Program-made: the position numbers and the translations under genes | From: Simiduia sp. 21SJ11W-1 | GTDB taxonomy: Bacteria > Pseudomonadota > Gammaproteobacteria > Pseudomonadales > Cellvibrionaceae | Length of the DNA: 64,000 bases | Reading direction: 5' to 3' | NCBI RefSeq assembly: GCF_024138675.1 | Contig: NZ_CP090959.1 | Span: forward strand, 2,077,501-2,141,500 | Shown: piece by piece, positions 1-10,300 of the stretch | Position numbering within the stretch: the first letter of the stretch is position 1 | How the letters are laid out: each line of letters opens with the position of its first letter | The notes under the pieces: model-generated | Databases searched by the model: none | What the model was told of the DNA's origin: nothing | Seen by the model: only the letters and a program-made list of their open reading frames with translations

Positions 1-1863
1 CGCGCCTTGGCACGGGTATTCGAGCCGCACCACCACCGCCCTGGCACCCAACGCTACACCATGCCCTTTAACTTCTCTGCCGGAACGCCGCTGGCCCAAT
101 GCCCGCTGGTGCACCAATTGCTGGCCTGCCTGCGCTGGCCAAAGACACCGGCCCAAGCCAGTAGTTGGCTTAACAGCCCGTTTATCGGTTTTGATGGCGA
201 CACGGGCCTGCGCCATTGGCTTACCAGCTATCTGCTGGAAACGGCCACACCCGAGATCACACTCCAACTGCTGGCGCGCGGCCTTGAACGCTTTGCAGCC
301 GGTCGCCCAGACAACAGCCAAACACCCATACGGCCTTGGGCGGGCCTGCTCCAAAGCCTGCAGGATTTGCCCATCAAAGCCACGGGCAGCCAATGGGCCA
401 ATCACTTCACCAGCTTGATTCACAGCCTCAACTGGCCGGGGCCAAGGGTGCTTGATTCAGAGGAACACCAGCAAGCCAACCAGCTGTTGGATTGCCTGCT
501 GCAATTGCGCGAGGCCGATTTACTGGAAAGCCCACTCACCAGTAGCGAGGCCGCCCACTGGCTGAGCGAGGTGGCCAGCCGCCAGCCGTTCCAACCGCAA
601 ACCCCTGAATCGCCCCTGCAAATTCTTGGCACCCTGGAATCGGCGGGCTTGAGCTTCGATCAAATTTGGGTGATCGGCATGGACGATACCCAATGGCCGC
701 CACCGGCGGCGCCCAACCCCTTGCTGCCGGCGGCGCTGCAACGGGAGCTGGCAATGCCCCATGCCTCGGCCGAGCGAGAGCTGGCATTTTGCCAAAGCCT
801 GACCCGAAACTTCCTATGTGCGGCACACACGGTGATTTTCAGCCATCCCGCGCGCGACGGCGACCGCGAGCTGCATACCAGCCCGCTGATTGCCCACCTT
901 GAACCCATGCCGGCACCCGCAATTGCAGAGCCCGAACAACCTCAAGGCCCACTAGAGTGGATCAGTACCGCACAAGCACCGGCAGTGAGTGCGGCAGAAC
1001 TGCCCCGCCTGCGCGGCGGTAGCGGCATGTTAAGCCGGCAGGCCCGCTGCCCGCTGGCGGCGTTTTTTGCGCTGCGCCTGGGGGCGCGGCGTAAAGAGCC
1101 GGCAACGCCTGGGTTAAACGCGCTGGAGCGCGGCCAATTGCTGCACCAAACACTCTTTTATTTCTGGCGTGCAGGCCCAGACCTCACGACACAAAGCCCC
1201 GAGGCCCGCGCCCAAGCACTGCAAGCAGCCCTCGATGCCGCCTTTGCAGAGCTTCCCGAGTACTTGGGCAAGCGCTTCATTGCCCTTGAGCGCGAGCGGC
1301 TGGAATACCTGCTCGCGCCCTGGTTTGAATACGAGCGCCTGCGGCCCGCATTTTCCATTGCCGGCCTCGAGCAAGCACTGGAATTCAGCATTGGCGGGCT
1401 CCCCTTAAAGCTCCAGCTCGACAGACTCGACCAAATTGGCGACCAACAATTGCTCATCGACTACAAAAGCGGCGTTACTCACATTAACAAGTGGCTGGGC
1501 CCACGGCCGGAAGAACCCCAGCTACCGCTCTACGCCGTAGCACTCACCCAAGCGGGCGAAAACGTGCAGGGCATTGCCTTCGCCGAGCTACGCCAGGCCC
1601 GCCAGCTACTGCAAGGCATTGGCAACCCGGCGCTGGCACCAGGACTTAAGGCACCCAACGATAAAACCATAGGCCTTGAAAGCTGGCAGGCCCTGCTTGC
1701 CCATTGGCAGCAAGCGCTAGAAGGCCTTGCCCAAGAGCTGTTGAACGGCCATACAGAGCTGCAGTTTTCCAGCCTGCAAAGCCGACAGTACCTGGCTGAA
1801 TTTGCGACCTTGTTGCGCACCGACGAGCAACAACAAATCAGCCTGATGGAGCAAGCCCAATGA
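1..1863 (+). CDS. AddB-like PD-(D/E)XK nuclease, 5' end outside the window
   Basis: The reading frame is open from base 1, so this is the C-terminal part (about 620 residues) of a longer protein. It resembles the roughly 900-residue 'probable DNA repair protein' family whose genes sit next to a UvrD/Rep helicase gene, related to the AddB subunit of AddAB. The first half looks like an inactive helicase-like region (GMDDTQWPP near 680). The C-terminal half carries the nuclease core: a Cys in QARCPLAAFF, His in LLHQTLFYFW near 1140, and the acidic/Lys motif LLIDYKSG near 1460, followed by a Gln/Tyr segment (PQLPLYAVAL). Its stop overlaps the next start as ATGA, so the two subunits are translationally coupled. 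A role in double-strand-break end resection is inferred from the family. Confidence 0.85.
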   Translation, partial: RALARVFEPHHHRPGTQRYTMPFNFSAGTPLAQCPLVHQLLACLRWPKTPAQASSWLNSPFIGFDGDTGLRHWLTSYLLETATPEITLQLLARGLERFAAGRPDNSQTPIRPWAGLLQSLQDLPIKATGSQWANHFTSLIHSLNWPGPRVLDSEEHQQANQLLDCLLQLREADLLESPLTSSEAAHWLSEVASRQPFQPQTPESPLQILGTLESAGLSFDQIWVIGMDDTQWPPPAAPNPLLPAALQRELAMPHASAERELAFCQSLTRNFLCAAHTVIFSHPARDGDRELHTSPLIAHLEPMPAPAIAEPEQPQGPLEWISTAQAPAVSAAELPRLRGGSGMLSRQARCPLAAFFALRLGARRKEPATPGLNALERGQLLHQTLFYFWRAGPDLTTQSPEARAQALQAALDAAFAELPEYLGKRFIALERERLEYLLAPWFEYERLRPAFSIAGLEQALEFSIGGLPLKLQLDRLDQIGDQQLLIDYKSGVTHINKWLGPRPEEPQLPLYAVALTQAGENVQGIAFAELRQARQLLQGIGNPALAPGLKAPNDKTIGLESWQALLAHWQQALEGLAQELLNGHTELQFSSLQSRQYLAEFATLLRTDEQQQISLMEQAQ

Positions 1864-4800
1864 GCACACCCGTTGATGCCAAGGTGCGCGCCCAAGCGCT
1901 GGATATCCACCGGTCTTTTGCCGTTTCAGCCCCGGCAGGCTCGGGTAAAACAGGCCTGCTGACCCAACGTGTGTTGGCACTGCTCACCACCTGTGAGGCC
2001 CCCGAAGAGCTGCTGGCCATCACCTTCACCCGCAAGGCCGCCGGTGAAATGCGCGACCGCATCACCGCCGCGCTGGCCCAGGCAAAACACCAGCCACGCC
2101 CGGAAAGTGCCCACGAGGCCACCACCTGGGAGCTGGCACAAAAGGTCTTAAGCCGCGATGCAGAACTGGGTTGGTCACTGATTGAGAGCCCGAACCGCCT
2201 GCGCATTCAAACCATTGATGGGCTGTCGCGCCAGATTGCCAAACAGCTGCCCTTCGCCTCGGGTATGGGCAGCCTGCCCGAGCCCAGCGAGCAACCCGAG
2301 CCGCTATACCGGGCGGCCATATTGGCGCTGTACCAAAAACTAGAAACCCAGCACCCCATCGCCGAGCACCTGGCCACATTGCTGCTGGAGCTCGACAATC
2401 GCTACGACACCTTCGAAAGCCTGTTGTTGTCGCTGCTGGCCCAGCGCGACCAATGGCTGGGGCTCACACTGGCAAGCCGCTCGGACGGCGCCAAAGGCTT
2501 CCTAGAGGAAAGCCTAAAGTCTTTAGTAATCAAAGAGCTAGACGCGGTTTATCAAGTACTACGCGAAGAAGGGGCAAACCTTTGTGAGCTGGCCCGCTAC
2601 AGCGCGGCCAATTTAACGGCCGATGCAGAACTTGCCGAAAAGCAAAGCCCGTTGATGCAGCTAGGTGAACTGCATGCCCTGCCTCGGGATTTTACAGGCG
2701 CGGCCCTCCCCCAAAGCCTTGGCCATTATCAGGCGCTGACCCACCTGCTGCTCACCAACGGCAAAGACGGGCAATGGCGCAAGCGACTGGATAAATCCAT
2801 GGGCTTCCCCACGGAGCGGGCGCCTGAAGTCACCAAGGCAAGTGCCAAGGCCTACAAAGAGCGGCTGAGCGAGCTAATTGGCAGGCTCGGCCAACACAGC
2901 CAATTGCTGGCGCAGCTGCAGGTGGTGCGGGCCCTGCCGGCACCGCACTATGCCGATCACCAATGGCGCCTGCTGGAAGCCTTAACCCAAGTGTTACCGC
3001 ACCTGGCCGCCGAGCTCACTCTGGTATTTAGCCGCGAGGGCTGCAGCGATTTTATTGATACCGCCCAGGCGGCGCTCATCGCCCTTGGCCAACTTGATGA
3101 GCCCTCAGAGCTGGCCCTGCGACTTGATTACCACATACGCCACATACTCATTGATGAATTTCAGGATACCTCGGTACCCCAGCGACAGCTTATTGAGCAC
3201 CTCACCGCCGGCTGGGAGCCCGGTGATGGCCGCACCCTGTTCATCGTGGGCGACGGCATGCAATCGTGCTATGGCTTTCGCAATGCCAAGGTGGGGATCT
3301 TCCTGCAGGCCCGCGAGCAAGGTATTGGCGATGTGCCCCTTACGCCTCTCGATTTACAGGTGAATTTCCGCAGCCAACAAGGCGTAGTGGATTGGGTTAA
3401 TACCCATTTTCAGGCGGCCTTTCCCGCCCGGGATGACGTCACCCGAGGCCAGGTACGCTACCAGCCAAGCATTGCGGCACGCCCGCCCCTTGAGGGCCAG
3501 GCCGTGCAGCTCACCCTGCTTGCCCAAGACGCAGACCAAGACAATCTCGACCCGAACGAGGCCGAAGCCCAGGCGGTGCTGGAGCTCATTGGGCAGTTGC
3601 GCAAGCAAAACCCGGAGCACAGCATTGCATTGCTGGCCCGCAACCGTAGCCACCTGCGTGCCAGCCTGAGGCTGCTTGATCAGGCCGGGCTCCGCTATCA
3701 GGCCACCGAGCTCGACAACCTCAGCAATCGCATGGCCATTCAGGATTTGATGTCACTGTTAAGGGCGCTGCTGGACCCAACCGACCGCATCAGCTGGCTG
3801 GCGCTGCTGCGCGCGCCCTGGTGCGGCCTGGGCAATGCAGACCTGCACACCCTGATTCAAGGCCCGCCTGCAACCCCCCTTGCCGACGGCCGCCCCAGCA
3901 TATGGGCGCAGTTGCAGGCGGCACGGGCGCAATCTAACTTAAGCACCGAAGGCCAGGCCTGCCTGAACCGCACCGTAGATACACTCGAACAGGTATTGGC
4001 AAGCCAGGGCCGCAAACCCCTGCGCGATTGGCTGGAGGGTTGCTGGCAGGCCCTTGGGGGTGCCCATAGCCTGCTTGATGTGAGCGATTTGGCCAATGCA
4101 CAGGCATTTTTTGACCTGCTGGAAGCCCATACCGACGGCGCCACGGTGCGCGACTGGCAAACCTTTACCGATGCAGTAGCGCGCCTGTACGCCGCCCCCG
4201 CCACCGATGCAGACCCCAGGCTGCAAGTCATGACCATTCACAAATCCAAGGGGTTGGAGTTTGATCAGGTAATTATTCCGGGCCTGCACAGGCTACCCCG
4301 CGCCGACAGCCGCGAGCTGCTACTGTGGCTTGATCAAATTGATGAACAGGGCAATCAGCAAGTGTTGATGAGCCCGCTTTCCAACCGTGAAGAAAGCGAT
4401 CTCTACCAGTTTATTCAACGGGAAAAAGCCGAGCGCACAAGGGCCGAGGCCACCCGGCTCTTCTACGTGGGCGCCACGCGCGCAGTAAAGCAGCTGCACT
4501 TGTTTGCCTGCGTTAAACGCAAAGACGGAGAACTACAGCCGCCCGCCAAAAACGCGCTGTTGGCCTGCATTTGGGAGACTTGCGTGGAAACGGCCAGAGT
4601 GCGCACTATCACCGGGCAAGGGCGCGCGCCCTATTCGCCACTTATCGGCGCCAACCGCATACGCAGGCTCGCGCCCAGCTGGCAATGGGTTGAGCCCACC
4701 GCCGAGGCGCCACTTGGGGCTTATCGCGGCAAAACCAGTGCGCCTGTCACACGGGAAAACCCGCTCAACCGGCCGGATTTGTTGCCGCTGTACGACGCCG

Positions 4801-5315
4801 ACCGGCGCGCTATTGGCATTGCCTTACATGCTGAAATCCAATATTGCACCGAACAGGCCATCCTGCCGGATGAGAACTTTGTAAACCGCCAGCAAGCGCG
4901 CATTACCGCACAGCTGCGCGCAGCCCTTGTGCAGCAGCCCGAGGCCGGTAGCCACACAGTCTGTGAGGCGCTGCTGTTAATGGCACAGTCTGACACCGGC
5001 CGCTGGTTGCTCAACCCCAACCACGCCCACAGTGCTACAGAGCTCGCGCTCTGGGAGCCCAAAGCCCAGGGCGCCAAACAATGGGTAATAGACAGAACCT
5101 TTGTGGATCAGGGTGTGCGCTGGGTAATTGATTACAAAAGCAGCCTGCCGGGCACAAACCAAACGCTAGGCGAATTCGCTGCAGAACAGGCAACCCGCTA
5201 CCAGGGCCAACTGATGACCTACGCGCGGCTGGCGCGCCAATTGGGGCCAGAGGCCGTGAAGGTGGCGCTTTATTTCCCGCTTTGCGACCACTTTCAGCCA
5301 GTTGATATAGCATAA
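1860..5315 (+). CDS. AddA-like UvrD/Rep-family helicase-nuclease
   Basis: This 1151-residue superfamily 1 ATP-dependent helicase has a C-terminal RecB-type nuclease domain. Walker A is APAGSGKT (residues 24-31), Walker B is ILIDEFQDTS near 3150, and the later helicase motifs are MTIHKSKGLEFDQV near 4230 and RLFYVGATRA near 4460. The nuclease motif WVIDYKSS lies near 5125. Having a nuclease site in both this protein and its partner matches the two-nuclease AddAB layout rather than RecBCD. The start overlaps the stop of the upstream nuclease gene by 4 bases. The pair probably processes DNA ends; the exact biochemical class is inferred from domain order. No chi-recognition residues could be judged by eye. 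Confidence 0.88.
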   Translation: MSTPVDAKVRAQALDIHRSFAVSAPAGSGKTGLLTQRVLALLTTCEAPEELLAITFTRKAAGEMRDRITAALAQAKHQPRPESAHEATTWELAQKVLSRDAELGWSLIESPNRLRIQTIDGLSRQIAKQLPFASGMGSLPEPSEQPEPLYRAAILALYQKLETQHPIAEHLATLLLELDNRYDTFESLLLSLLAQRDQWLGLTLASRSDGAKGFLEESLKSLVIKELDAVYQVLREEGANLCELARYSAANLTADAELAEKQSPLMQLGELHALPRDFTGAALPQSLGHYQALTHLLLTNGKDGQWRKRLDKSMGFPTERAPEVTKASAKAYKERLSELIGRLGQHSQLLAQLQVVRALPAPHYADHQWRLLEALTQVLPHLAAELTLVFSREGCSDFIDTAQAALIALGQLDEPSELALRLDYHIRHILIDEFQDTSVPQRQLIEHLTAGWEPGDGRTLFIVGDGMQSCYGFRNAKVGIFLQAREQGIGDVPLTPLDLQVNFRSQQGVVDWVNTHFQAAFPARDDVTRGQVRYQPSIAARPPLEGQAVQLTLLAQDADQDNLDPNEAEAQAVLELIGQLRKQNPEHSIALLARNRSHLRASLRLLDQAGLRYQATELDNLSNRMAIQDLMSLLRALLDPTDRISWLALLRAPWCGLGNADLHTLIQGPPATPLADGRPSIWAQLQAARAQSNLSTEGQACLNRTVDTLEQVLASQGRKPLRDWLEGCWQALGGAHSLLDVSDLANAQAFFDLLEAHTDGATVRDWQTFTDAVARLYAAPATDADPRLQVMTIHKSKGLEFDQVIIPGLHRLPRADSRELLLWLDQIDEQGNQQVLMSPLSNREESDLYQFIQREKAERTRAEATRLFYVGATRAVKQLHLFACVKRKDGELQPPAKNALLACIWETCVETARVRTITGQGRAPYSPLIGANRIRRLAPSWQWVEPTAEAPLGAYRGKTSAPVTRENPLNRPDLLPLYDADRRAIGIALHAEIQYCTEQAILPDENFVNRQQARITAQLRAALVQQPEAGSHTVCEALLLMAQSDTGRWLLNPNHAHSATELALWEPKAQGAKQWVIDRTFVDQGVRWVIDYKSSLPGTNQTLGEFAAEQATRYQGQLMTYARLARQLGPEAVKVALYFPLCDHFQPVDIA

Positions 5316-5358
5316 ATAGCGATATTACAGGCCCATAACTAACTTTTATTCCAAAACC

Positions 5359-5389
5359 TTGGCAAGTGCCTTAAAAAATCCCGTAGAAT
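5359..5389 (+). promoter_or_regulatory. Candidate promoter of the DAHP synthase gene
   Basis: A -35-like TTGGCA (5359-5364) and a -10-like TAGAAT (5384-5389) are separated by 19 bases, longer than the optimum of 17. The -10 lies 42 bases before the chosen ATG. It is the best sigma70-like pair in the 116-base gap after the helicase gene. No operator such as a TyrR box was recognised. Confidence 0.4.
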
Positions 5390-5431
5390 GGCCGACCGCT
5401 CACCATATTGAAAGAAAGAGATACATGCTCC

Positions 5432-6499
5432 ATGACTAACCGCGCAGTTGACGACTTGAATGTCGTATCCCAGGAAATCCTGATTTCGCCGGACGCCCTG
5501 AAAACCGAGCTGCCGTTAACGGAAACGGCTCTGAAATCTGTCACCGAAGGCCGGCAGACCATCCGCAACATCCTCGATCGCAAAGATCACCGGGTGTTTG
5601 TGGTTATTGGCCCCTGCTCCATCCACGATGTGGATGCCGCCCTCGATTATGCCCGGCGCCTGAAAAAGCTCGCCGACGAGGTGTCGGACACCTTGTATGT
5701 GGTGATGCGCGTGTATTTTGAAAAGCCCCGTACCACCGTGGGCTGGAAAGGCCTGATTAACGACCCCTACCTGAACGATTCCTTCAAGATTCAGGAAGGC
5801 CTGCACATCGGCCGTAAACTACTTTTGGATGTTGCCGAAATGGGCCTGCCCACGGCAACGGAAGCACTCGACCCCATCTCGCCACAGTACCTGCAAGATC
5901 TGATCAGCTGGTCGGCCATTGGGGCCCGCACCACCGAAAGCCAAACCCACCGCGAAATGGCCTCGGGCCTGTCTTCGGCTGTTGGCTTCAAGAACGGCAC
6001 CGATGGCTCACTCACCGTTGCCATTAATGCCCTGCAATCGGTGGCCAACCCGCACCGCTTTTTGGGCATTAACGAAAACGGCCAGGTGTCGATCATTCAC
6101 ACTGCCGGCAATGCCTACGGCCATGTGGTTCTGCGCGGCGGCAACGACAAGCCAAACTACGACTCGGTCAGCGTTGCCATGTGCGAAAAAGAGCTGGCGG
6201 CGGCAAAGATTGCGCCCAACATTATGGTCGACTGCAGCCATGCCAACTCCAACAAGAAGCACGATTTGCAACCGCTGGTGTTAGACAACATTGCCAACCA
6301 GATACTGGAAGGCAACAAGTCCATCATTGGGGTAATGATCGAAAGCAACATTGGCGCAGGCAACCAGAAGATGACTGCCGACAAGGCAGACCTACAGTAC
6401 GGGGTATCCATTACCGATGCCTGCATCGACTGGGAAACCACCGAGCAGTGCCTGCGCGATATGCGCAATAAAATCAAAGACATACTGCCAAATCGTTAA
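5432..6499 (+). CDS. 3-deoxy-7-phosphoheptulonate (DAHP) synthase, class I AroF/G/H type
   Basis: Condenses phosphoenolpyruvate and erythrose 4-phosphate to DAHP, the first committed step of the shikimate pathway, in the cytoplasm. The 355-residue protein has the usual class I length and motifs: VIGPCSIHD with the metal-binding Cys near residue 62, YFEKPRTTVGWKG, GARTTESQ, and VGFKNGTDG. A TTG codon lies in frame at 5408, but ATG at 5432 matches where the family starts and is preceded by a purine-rich stretch. Which aromatic amino acid inhibits it (the AroF, AroG or AroH type) cannot be decided by eye. It stands alone between the helicase gene and the convergent nfuA, with a terminator behind it. 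Confidence 0.95.
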   Translation: MTNRAVDDLNVVSQEILISPDALKTELPLTETALKSVTEGRQTIRNILDRKDHRVFVVIGPCSIHDVDAALDYARRLKKLADEVSDTLYVVMRVYFEKPRTTVGWKGLINDPYLNDSFKIQEGLHIGRKLLLDVAEMGLPTATEALDPISPQYLQDLISWSAIGARTTESQTHREMASGLSSAVGFKNGTDGSLTVAINALQSVANPHRFLGINENGQVSIIHTAGNAYGHVVLRGGNDKPNYDSVSVAMCEKELAAAKIAPNIMVDCSHANSNKKHDLQPLVLDNIANQILEGNKSIIGVMIESNIGAGNQKMTADKADLQYGVSITDACIDWETTEQCLRDMRNKIKDILPNR

Positions 6500-6534
6500 G
6501 TAAATTCTTAATACAATTGGCAGCCTAGAGCAAC

Positions 6535-6566
6535 AAAAAAGGCGGGTTAACTACCCGCCTTTTTTA
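6535..6566. terminator. Bidirectional terminator between DAHP synthase and nfuA
   Basis: The stem GGCGGGT (6541-6547) pairs with ACCCGCC (6553-6559) around a 5-base loop. It is flanked by an A-run on the left and a T-run on the right, so it can end transcription from both convergent genes. Confidence 0.85.
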
Positions 6567-6597
6567 ATGTTTGCGCGATCGGGGTAGCTACGCCCAA

Positions 6598-7182
6598 TCA
6601 GTAATAGGCATTACTCTTGTCTGTGTGGTCGGTCATGTCGCGCACGCCCTTAAGCTCTGGGATCTTGCCCACCAGTGTTTTCTCAACGCCCTCTTTCAGG
6701 GTGATGTCTACCGCGCTGCAGCCCTGACAGCCGCCGCCGAACTTCAGCACCGCGTACATGTCGTCGCTTATGTGAGACAGACTTACCACGCCACCATGGG
6801 AGGCAAGGCCCGGATTTACCTCGTTGTAGAGCACGTAGTTGATCTTGTCTTCCAAGGGGCTATCGTCAGAGATCTTGGGCATTTTTGAATTGGGGGCACG
6901 AATGGTGAGCTGGCCGCCCATTTTATCTGGTGAATAGTCCACCTTGGCCTCATCCAGGTATGGCAGCGAGCGCTCTTCGAAGTAGGCGGTAAAGCCTTCA
7001 TACTCAACAGGCACGTCGGCATCGCGGTCGTCGCCCGGGCGCGAGTAGGCGATACAGGTTTCGGCCTGCGGCGTTCCGGGGCTAGACACAAACATGCGAA
7101 TGGCAATGCCGGGGGTGTTCTGCTTTTCGAGCAGTTCGCGCAAATACTTCTGAGCAGATTCCGTAATGTTGACGTTTACCAT
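6598..7182 (-). CDS. nfuA: Fe/S biogenesis protein NfuA
   Basis: NfuA is a cytoplasmic carrier that receives 4Fe-4S clusters and hands them to apo-proteins, especially under oxidative or iron stress. The 194-residue protein has an N-terminal degenerate A-type (IscA-like) domain and a C-terminal Nfu domain with the cluster-binding CxxC in [10 protein letters not shown] (Cys 152 and 155), as in the E. coli protein. The start [14 protein letters not shown] fits the family. It converges on the DAHP synthase gene and diverges from metH, so it is probably a single-gene unit. No IscR site was recognised. Confidence 0.95.
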   Translation of the reverse strand: MVNVNITESAQKYLRELLEKQNTPGIAIRMFVSSPGTPQAETCIAYSRPGDDRDADVPVEYEGFTAYFEERSLPYLDEAKVDYSPDKMGGQLTIRAPNSKMPKISDDSPLEDKINYVLYNEVNPGLASHGGVVSLSHISDDMYAVLKFGGGCQGCSAVDITLKEGVEKTLVGKIPELKGVRDMTDHTDKSNAYY

Positions 7183-7230
7183 CTGAGTGTCGAGCCCTTT
7201 ACGTTGATTACCTGATTGAAACAGTCGGGT

Positions 7231-7259
7231 ATTCTAAACAATCGGCACGCAAAGCAAAA
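7231..7259 (-). promoter_or_regulatory. Candidate nfuA promoter
   Basis: Read on the minus strand, a -35-like TTTTGC (7254-7259) and a -10-like TAGAAT (7231-7236) are separated by 17 bases and lie about 50 bases upstream of the nfuA ATG. The -35 match is only partial. Confidence 0.4.
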
Positions 7260-7345
7260 CAACCATTTGAAATTCAGGGGCATTTCAGAAATTCATTGCG
7301 CCGCTAGCCCTTTGGTGGCGGTTTTCTGGTAGAATCCCAACCTAC

Positions 7346-7361
7346 ATCAAAATATTTTGAT
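7346..7361. promoter_or_regulatory. Perfect 16-bp palindrome in the metH leader, probable operator
   Basis: ATCAAAATATTTTGAT reads the same on both strands. It starts 10 bases after a TGGTAGAAT extended -10 element (TAGAAT at 7330-7335) and ends 36 bases before the metH ATG, which is where a repressor would block transcription. A methionine-cycle repressor of the ArsR (SahR) type is one possibility, but I cannot match the motif securely. Confidence 0.5.
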
Positions 7362-7397
7362 ATAGATAATTTATCCTAGTCACACTGCGGAAACACC

Positions 7398-10300
7398 ATG
7401 CCTGCTAATAGATCTGTCCTACTACGTGAAGCACTTAAAGACCGAATCCTCGTTTTGGACGGAGGCATGGGCACGCTTATTCAATCCCATAAGCTGCAAG
7501 AAGCCGATTACCGCGGCGAGCGCTTTGCCGACTACACACAGGATCTGGCAGGCAATAACGACCTGCTAAGCCTCACCCAGCCAGACATCATTGGCGATAT
7601 TCACAAGGCCTACTTTGAAGCCGGTGCAGACATAATTGAAACCAACACCTTCAACGCCACCCAAATCTCCCAGGCAGACTATGGCCTGGAGGCACTGGTT
7701 TGGGAGCTCAATCAGGGTGCAGCCGCGCTCGCGCGCCGCATTGCCGATGAATTTACCGCCAAAAACCCGGCCAAACCGCGCTTTGTAGCAGGTGTATTGG
7801 GGCCAACTTCGCGCACCTGCTCTATTTCGCCGGATGTAAACGACCCGGGCGCGCGCAACGTCACCTTTGATGAACTGGTTGAAAACTACCTGGAGGCCAC
7901 CGACGGCCTGGTAAAAGGTGGGGCCGATATTATTTTGATAGAAACCATCTTCGATACCTTAAACGCCAAAGCCGCGGTATTTGCCGTAAAAACCTATTTC
8001 GACCGCGAAGGCCTTGAACTGCCCATTATGATCTCGGGCACCATTACCGATGCCTCGGGGCGCACCCTTTCAGGCCAGACCACCGAGGCCTTTTACAACT
8101 CGCTGGCCCACGCCAGGCCGCTATCAATCGGCCTTAACTGCGCCCTCGGCGCCAAAGAGCTGCGGCCCTACGTAAAGGAACTCTCACGGGTGGCCAACTG
8201 CCTGGTATCGGCACACCCCAATGCCGGCCTGCCCAACGAGTTTGGCGAATACGATGAAACGCCGGAAGAAATGGTGGCCGTGGTTGAAGAGTTTGCCGCC
8301 AGCGGCTTTTTAAACATTATTGGCGGTTGTTGCGGCACCTCGCCTGCGCACATTCAGGCCATTGCGCGCGCCGTTGCGAAATACCCGCCACGCGCCCTGC
8401 CCGACATAGAGCCCGCCTGCCGGCTGGCGGGGCTTGAGCCCTTTAACATCACTCGCGATTCACTGTTTGTGAACGTGGGCGAGCGCTGTAACGTGACGGG
8501 CTCGGCCAAGTTCAAGCGCCTGATTGTTGACGAGGATTACAACACTGCACTGGAAGTGGCGCTTGAGCAGGTGCAAAACGGCGCGCAGGTGATCGACATC
8601 AACATGGACGAAGGCATGCTCGATGCCCAGGCCGCTATGGTGCGCTTTCTGAACCTGATAGCCGGCGAGCCGGATATCGCGCGGGTGCCCATCATGGTGG
8701 ATTCCTCCAAGTGGGAAATCATAGAAGCCGGCCTTAAATGCGTGCAGGGCAAGCCACTGGTGAACTCCATCAGCCTGAAAGAAGGCGAAGCCGAGTTTAT
8801 AGAGCGCGCTAACCTTTGCCGCCTGTACGGCGCAGCCGTAGTGGTCATGGCCTTTGATGAACAGGGCCAGGCCGATACCGCCGAGCGCAAAATCGAGATT
8901 TGCCAGCGCTCCTACGACGTGCTGGTAAACAAAGTGGGCTTCCCGCCGGAAGACATCATCTTCGACCCGAACATCTTCGCGGTGGCCACAGGTATTGAAG
9001 AACACAACAACTACGCAGTAGATTTCATTAACGCCACCCGCTGGATTCGCCAAAATCTACCCCACGCAGGGGTTTCGGGCGGCGTGTCGAATGTGTCTTT
9101 CTCGTTCCGGGGTAATAACCCGGTGCGCGAGGCCATTCACTCGGTGTTCTTGTACCACGCCATCCAGGGGGGCCTGAACATGGGCATTGTGAATGCCGGC
9201 CAGCTGGCGGTGTATGACGACCTGCCAAAAGAGCTGCGCGACACCGTTGAAGATGTAATCCTCAACCGCACGCCCGAGGCCACCGAGGCCCTGCTGGCCA
9301 TTGCCGACAAATACAAAGGCGATGGCAGCGCAGGCCCCAAAAAAGAAGACCTCGCCTGGCGCGAACTGCCTATCAACAAGCGCATAGAGCACTCATTGGT
9401 AAAAGGCATTTCGGCGTTTATTGAAGAAGACACAGAGCTCGCCCGCCAAGCCGCCACCAAGCCCATTGATGTAATTGAAGGGCCCTTGATGGATGGCATG
9501 AATGTGGTAGGCGACCTGTTCGGCGCCGGTAAAATGTTCCTGCCGCAAGTGGTGAAGTCAGCCCGCGTGATGAAGCAGGCAGTGGCCTACCTCAACCCCT
9601 ACATTGAGGCCGAGAAACAGGTGGGCGCCAAGCCCAACGGCAAAATTCTCATGGCCACCGTAAAAGGCGACGTACACGACATCGGCAAAAACATCGTGGG
9701 CGTGGTATTGCAGTGCAATAACTTCGAAGTGGTTGACCTGGGCGTAATGGTGCCCTGCGAGAAGATTTTGCAAACCGCGCTGGATGAAAAGTGCGACATT
9801 ATCGGCCTGTCTGGCCTGATTACGCCTTCACTGGATGAAATGGTCACCGTGGCCCGAGAAATGGAGCGCCAGGGCATCAACCTGCCCTTGATGATTGGCG
9901 GCGCCACCACCTCTAAAGCCCACACAGCCGTTAAGATCGAGCCGCAGTTCAAGCGCGACCAAGTGGTATACGTGGCCGATGCCTCCCGCGCCGTGGGCAT
10001 TGCCAGCCAGCTGCTCTCGGATGAGCACAAGCCAAAACTCGTAGAGAAGGTAAAGGCCGAGTACGAAGCGGTGCGAATCCGCAACGCCGGGCGCAAGGCC
10101 CGTGGCACGGTACTGCCCTACCCGGATGCCGTTAATGCAGGCCTGAAGCTCGACTGGGACACCTACACCCCGCCCGTGCCCGCCTTTACCGGTACCCGCA
10201 TATTCGATGACTATCCGCTTAAAGAGCTTATTGAAACCATCGACTGGACGCCCTTTTTCATCAGCTGGGATTTGGCCGGCAAGTACCCGAAGATCCTGCA

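Noticed and set aside
7183-7397. Riboswitch (cobalamin, SAM or SAH type) in the metH leader
   Set aside because: The leader after the likely promoter is only about 60 bases and shows none of the conserved boxes I know.
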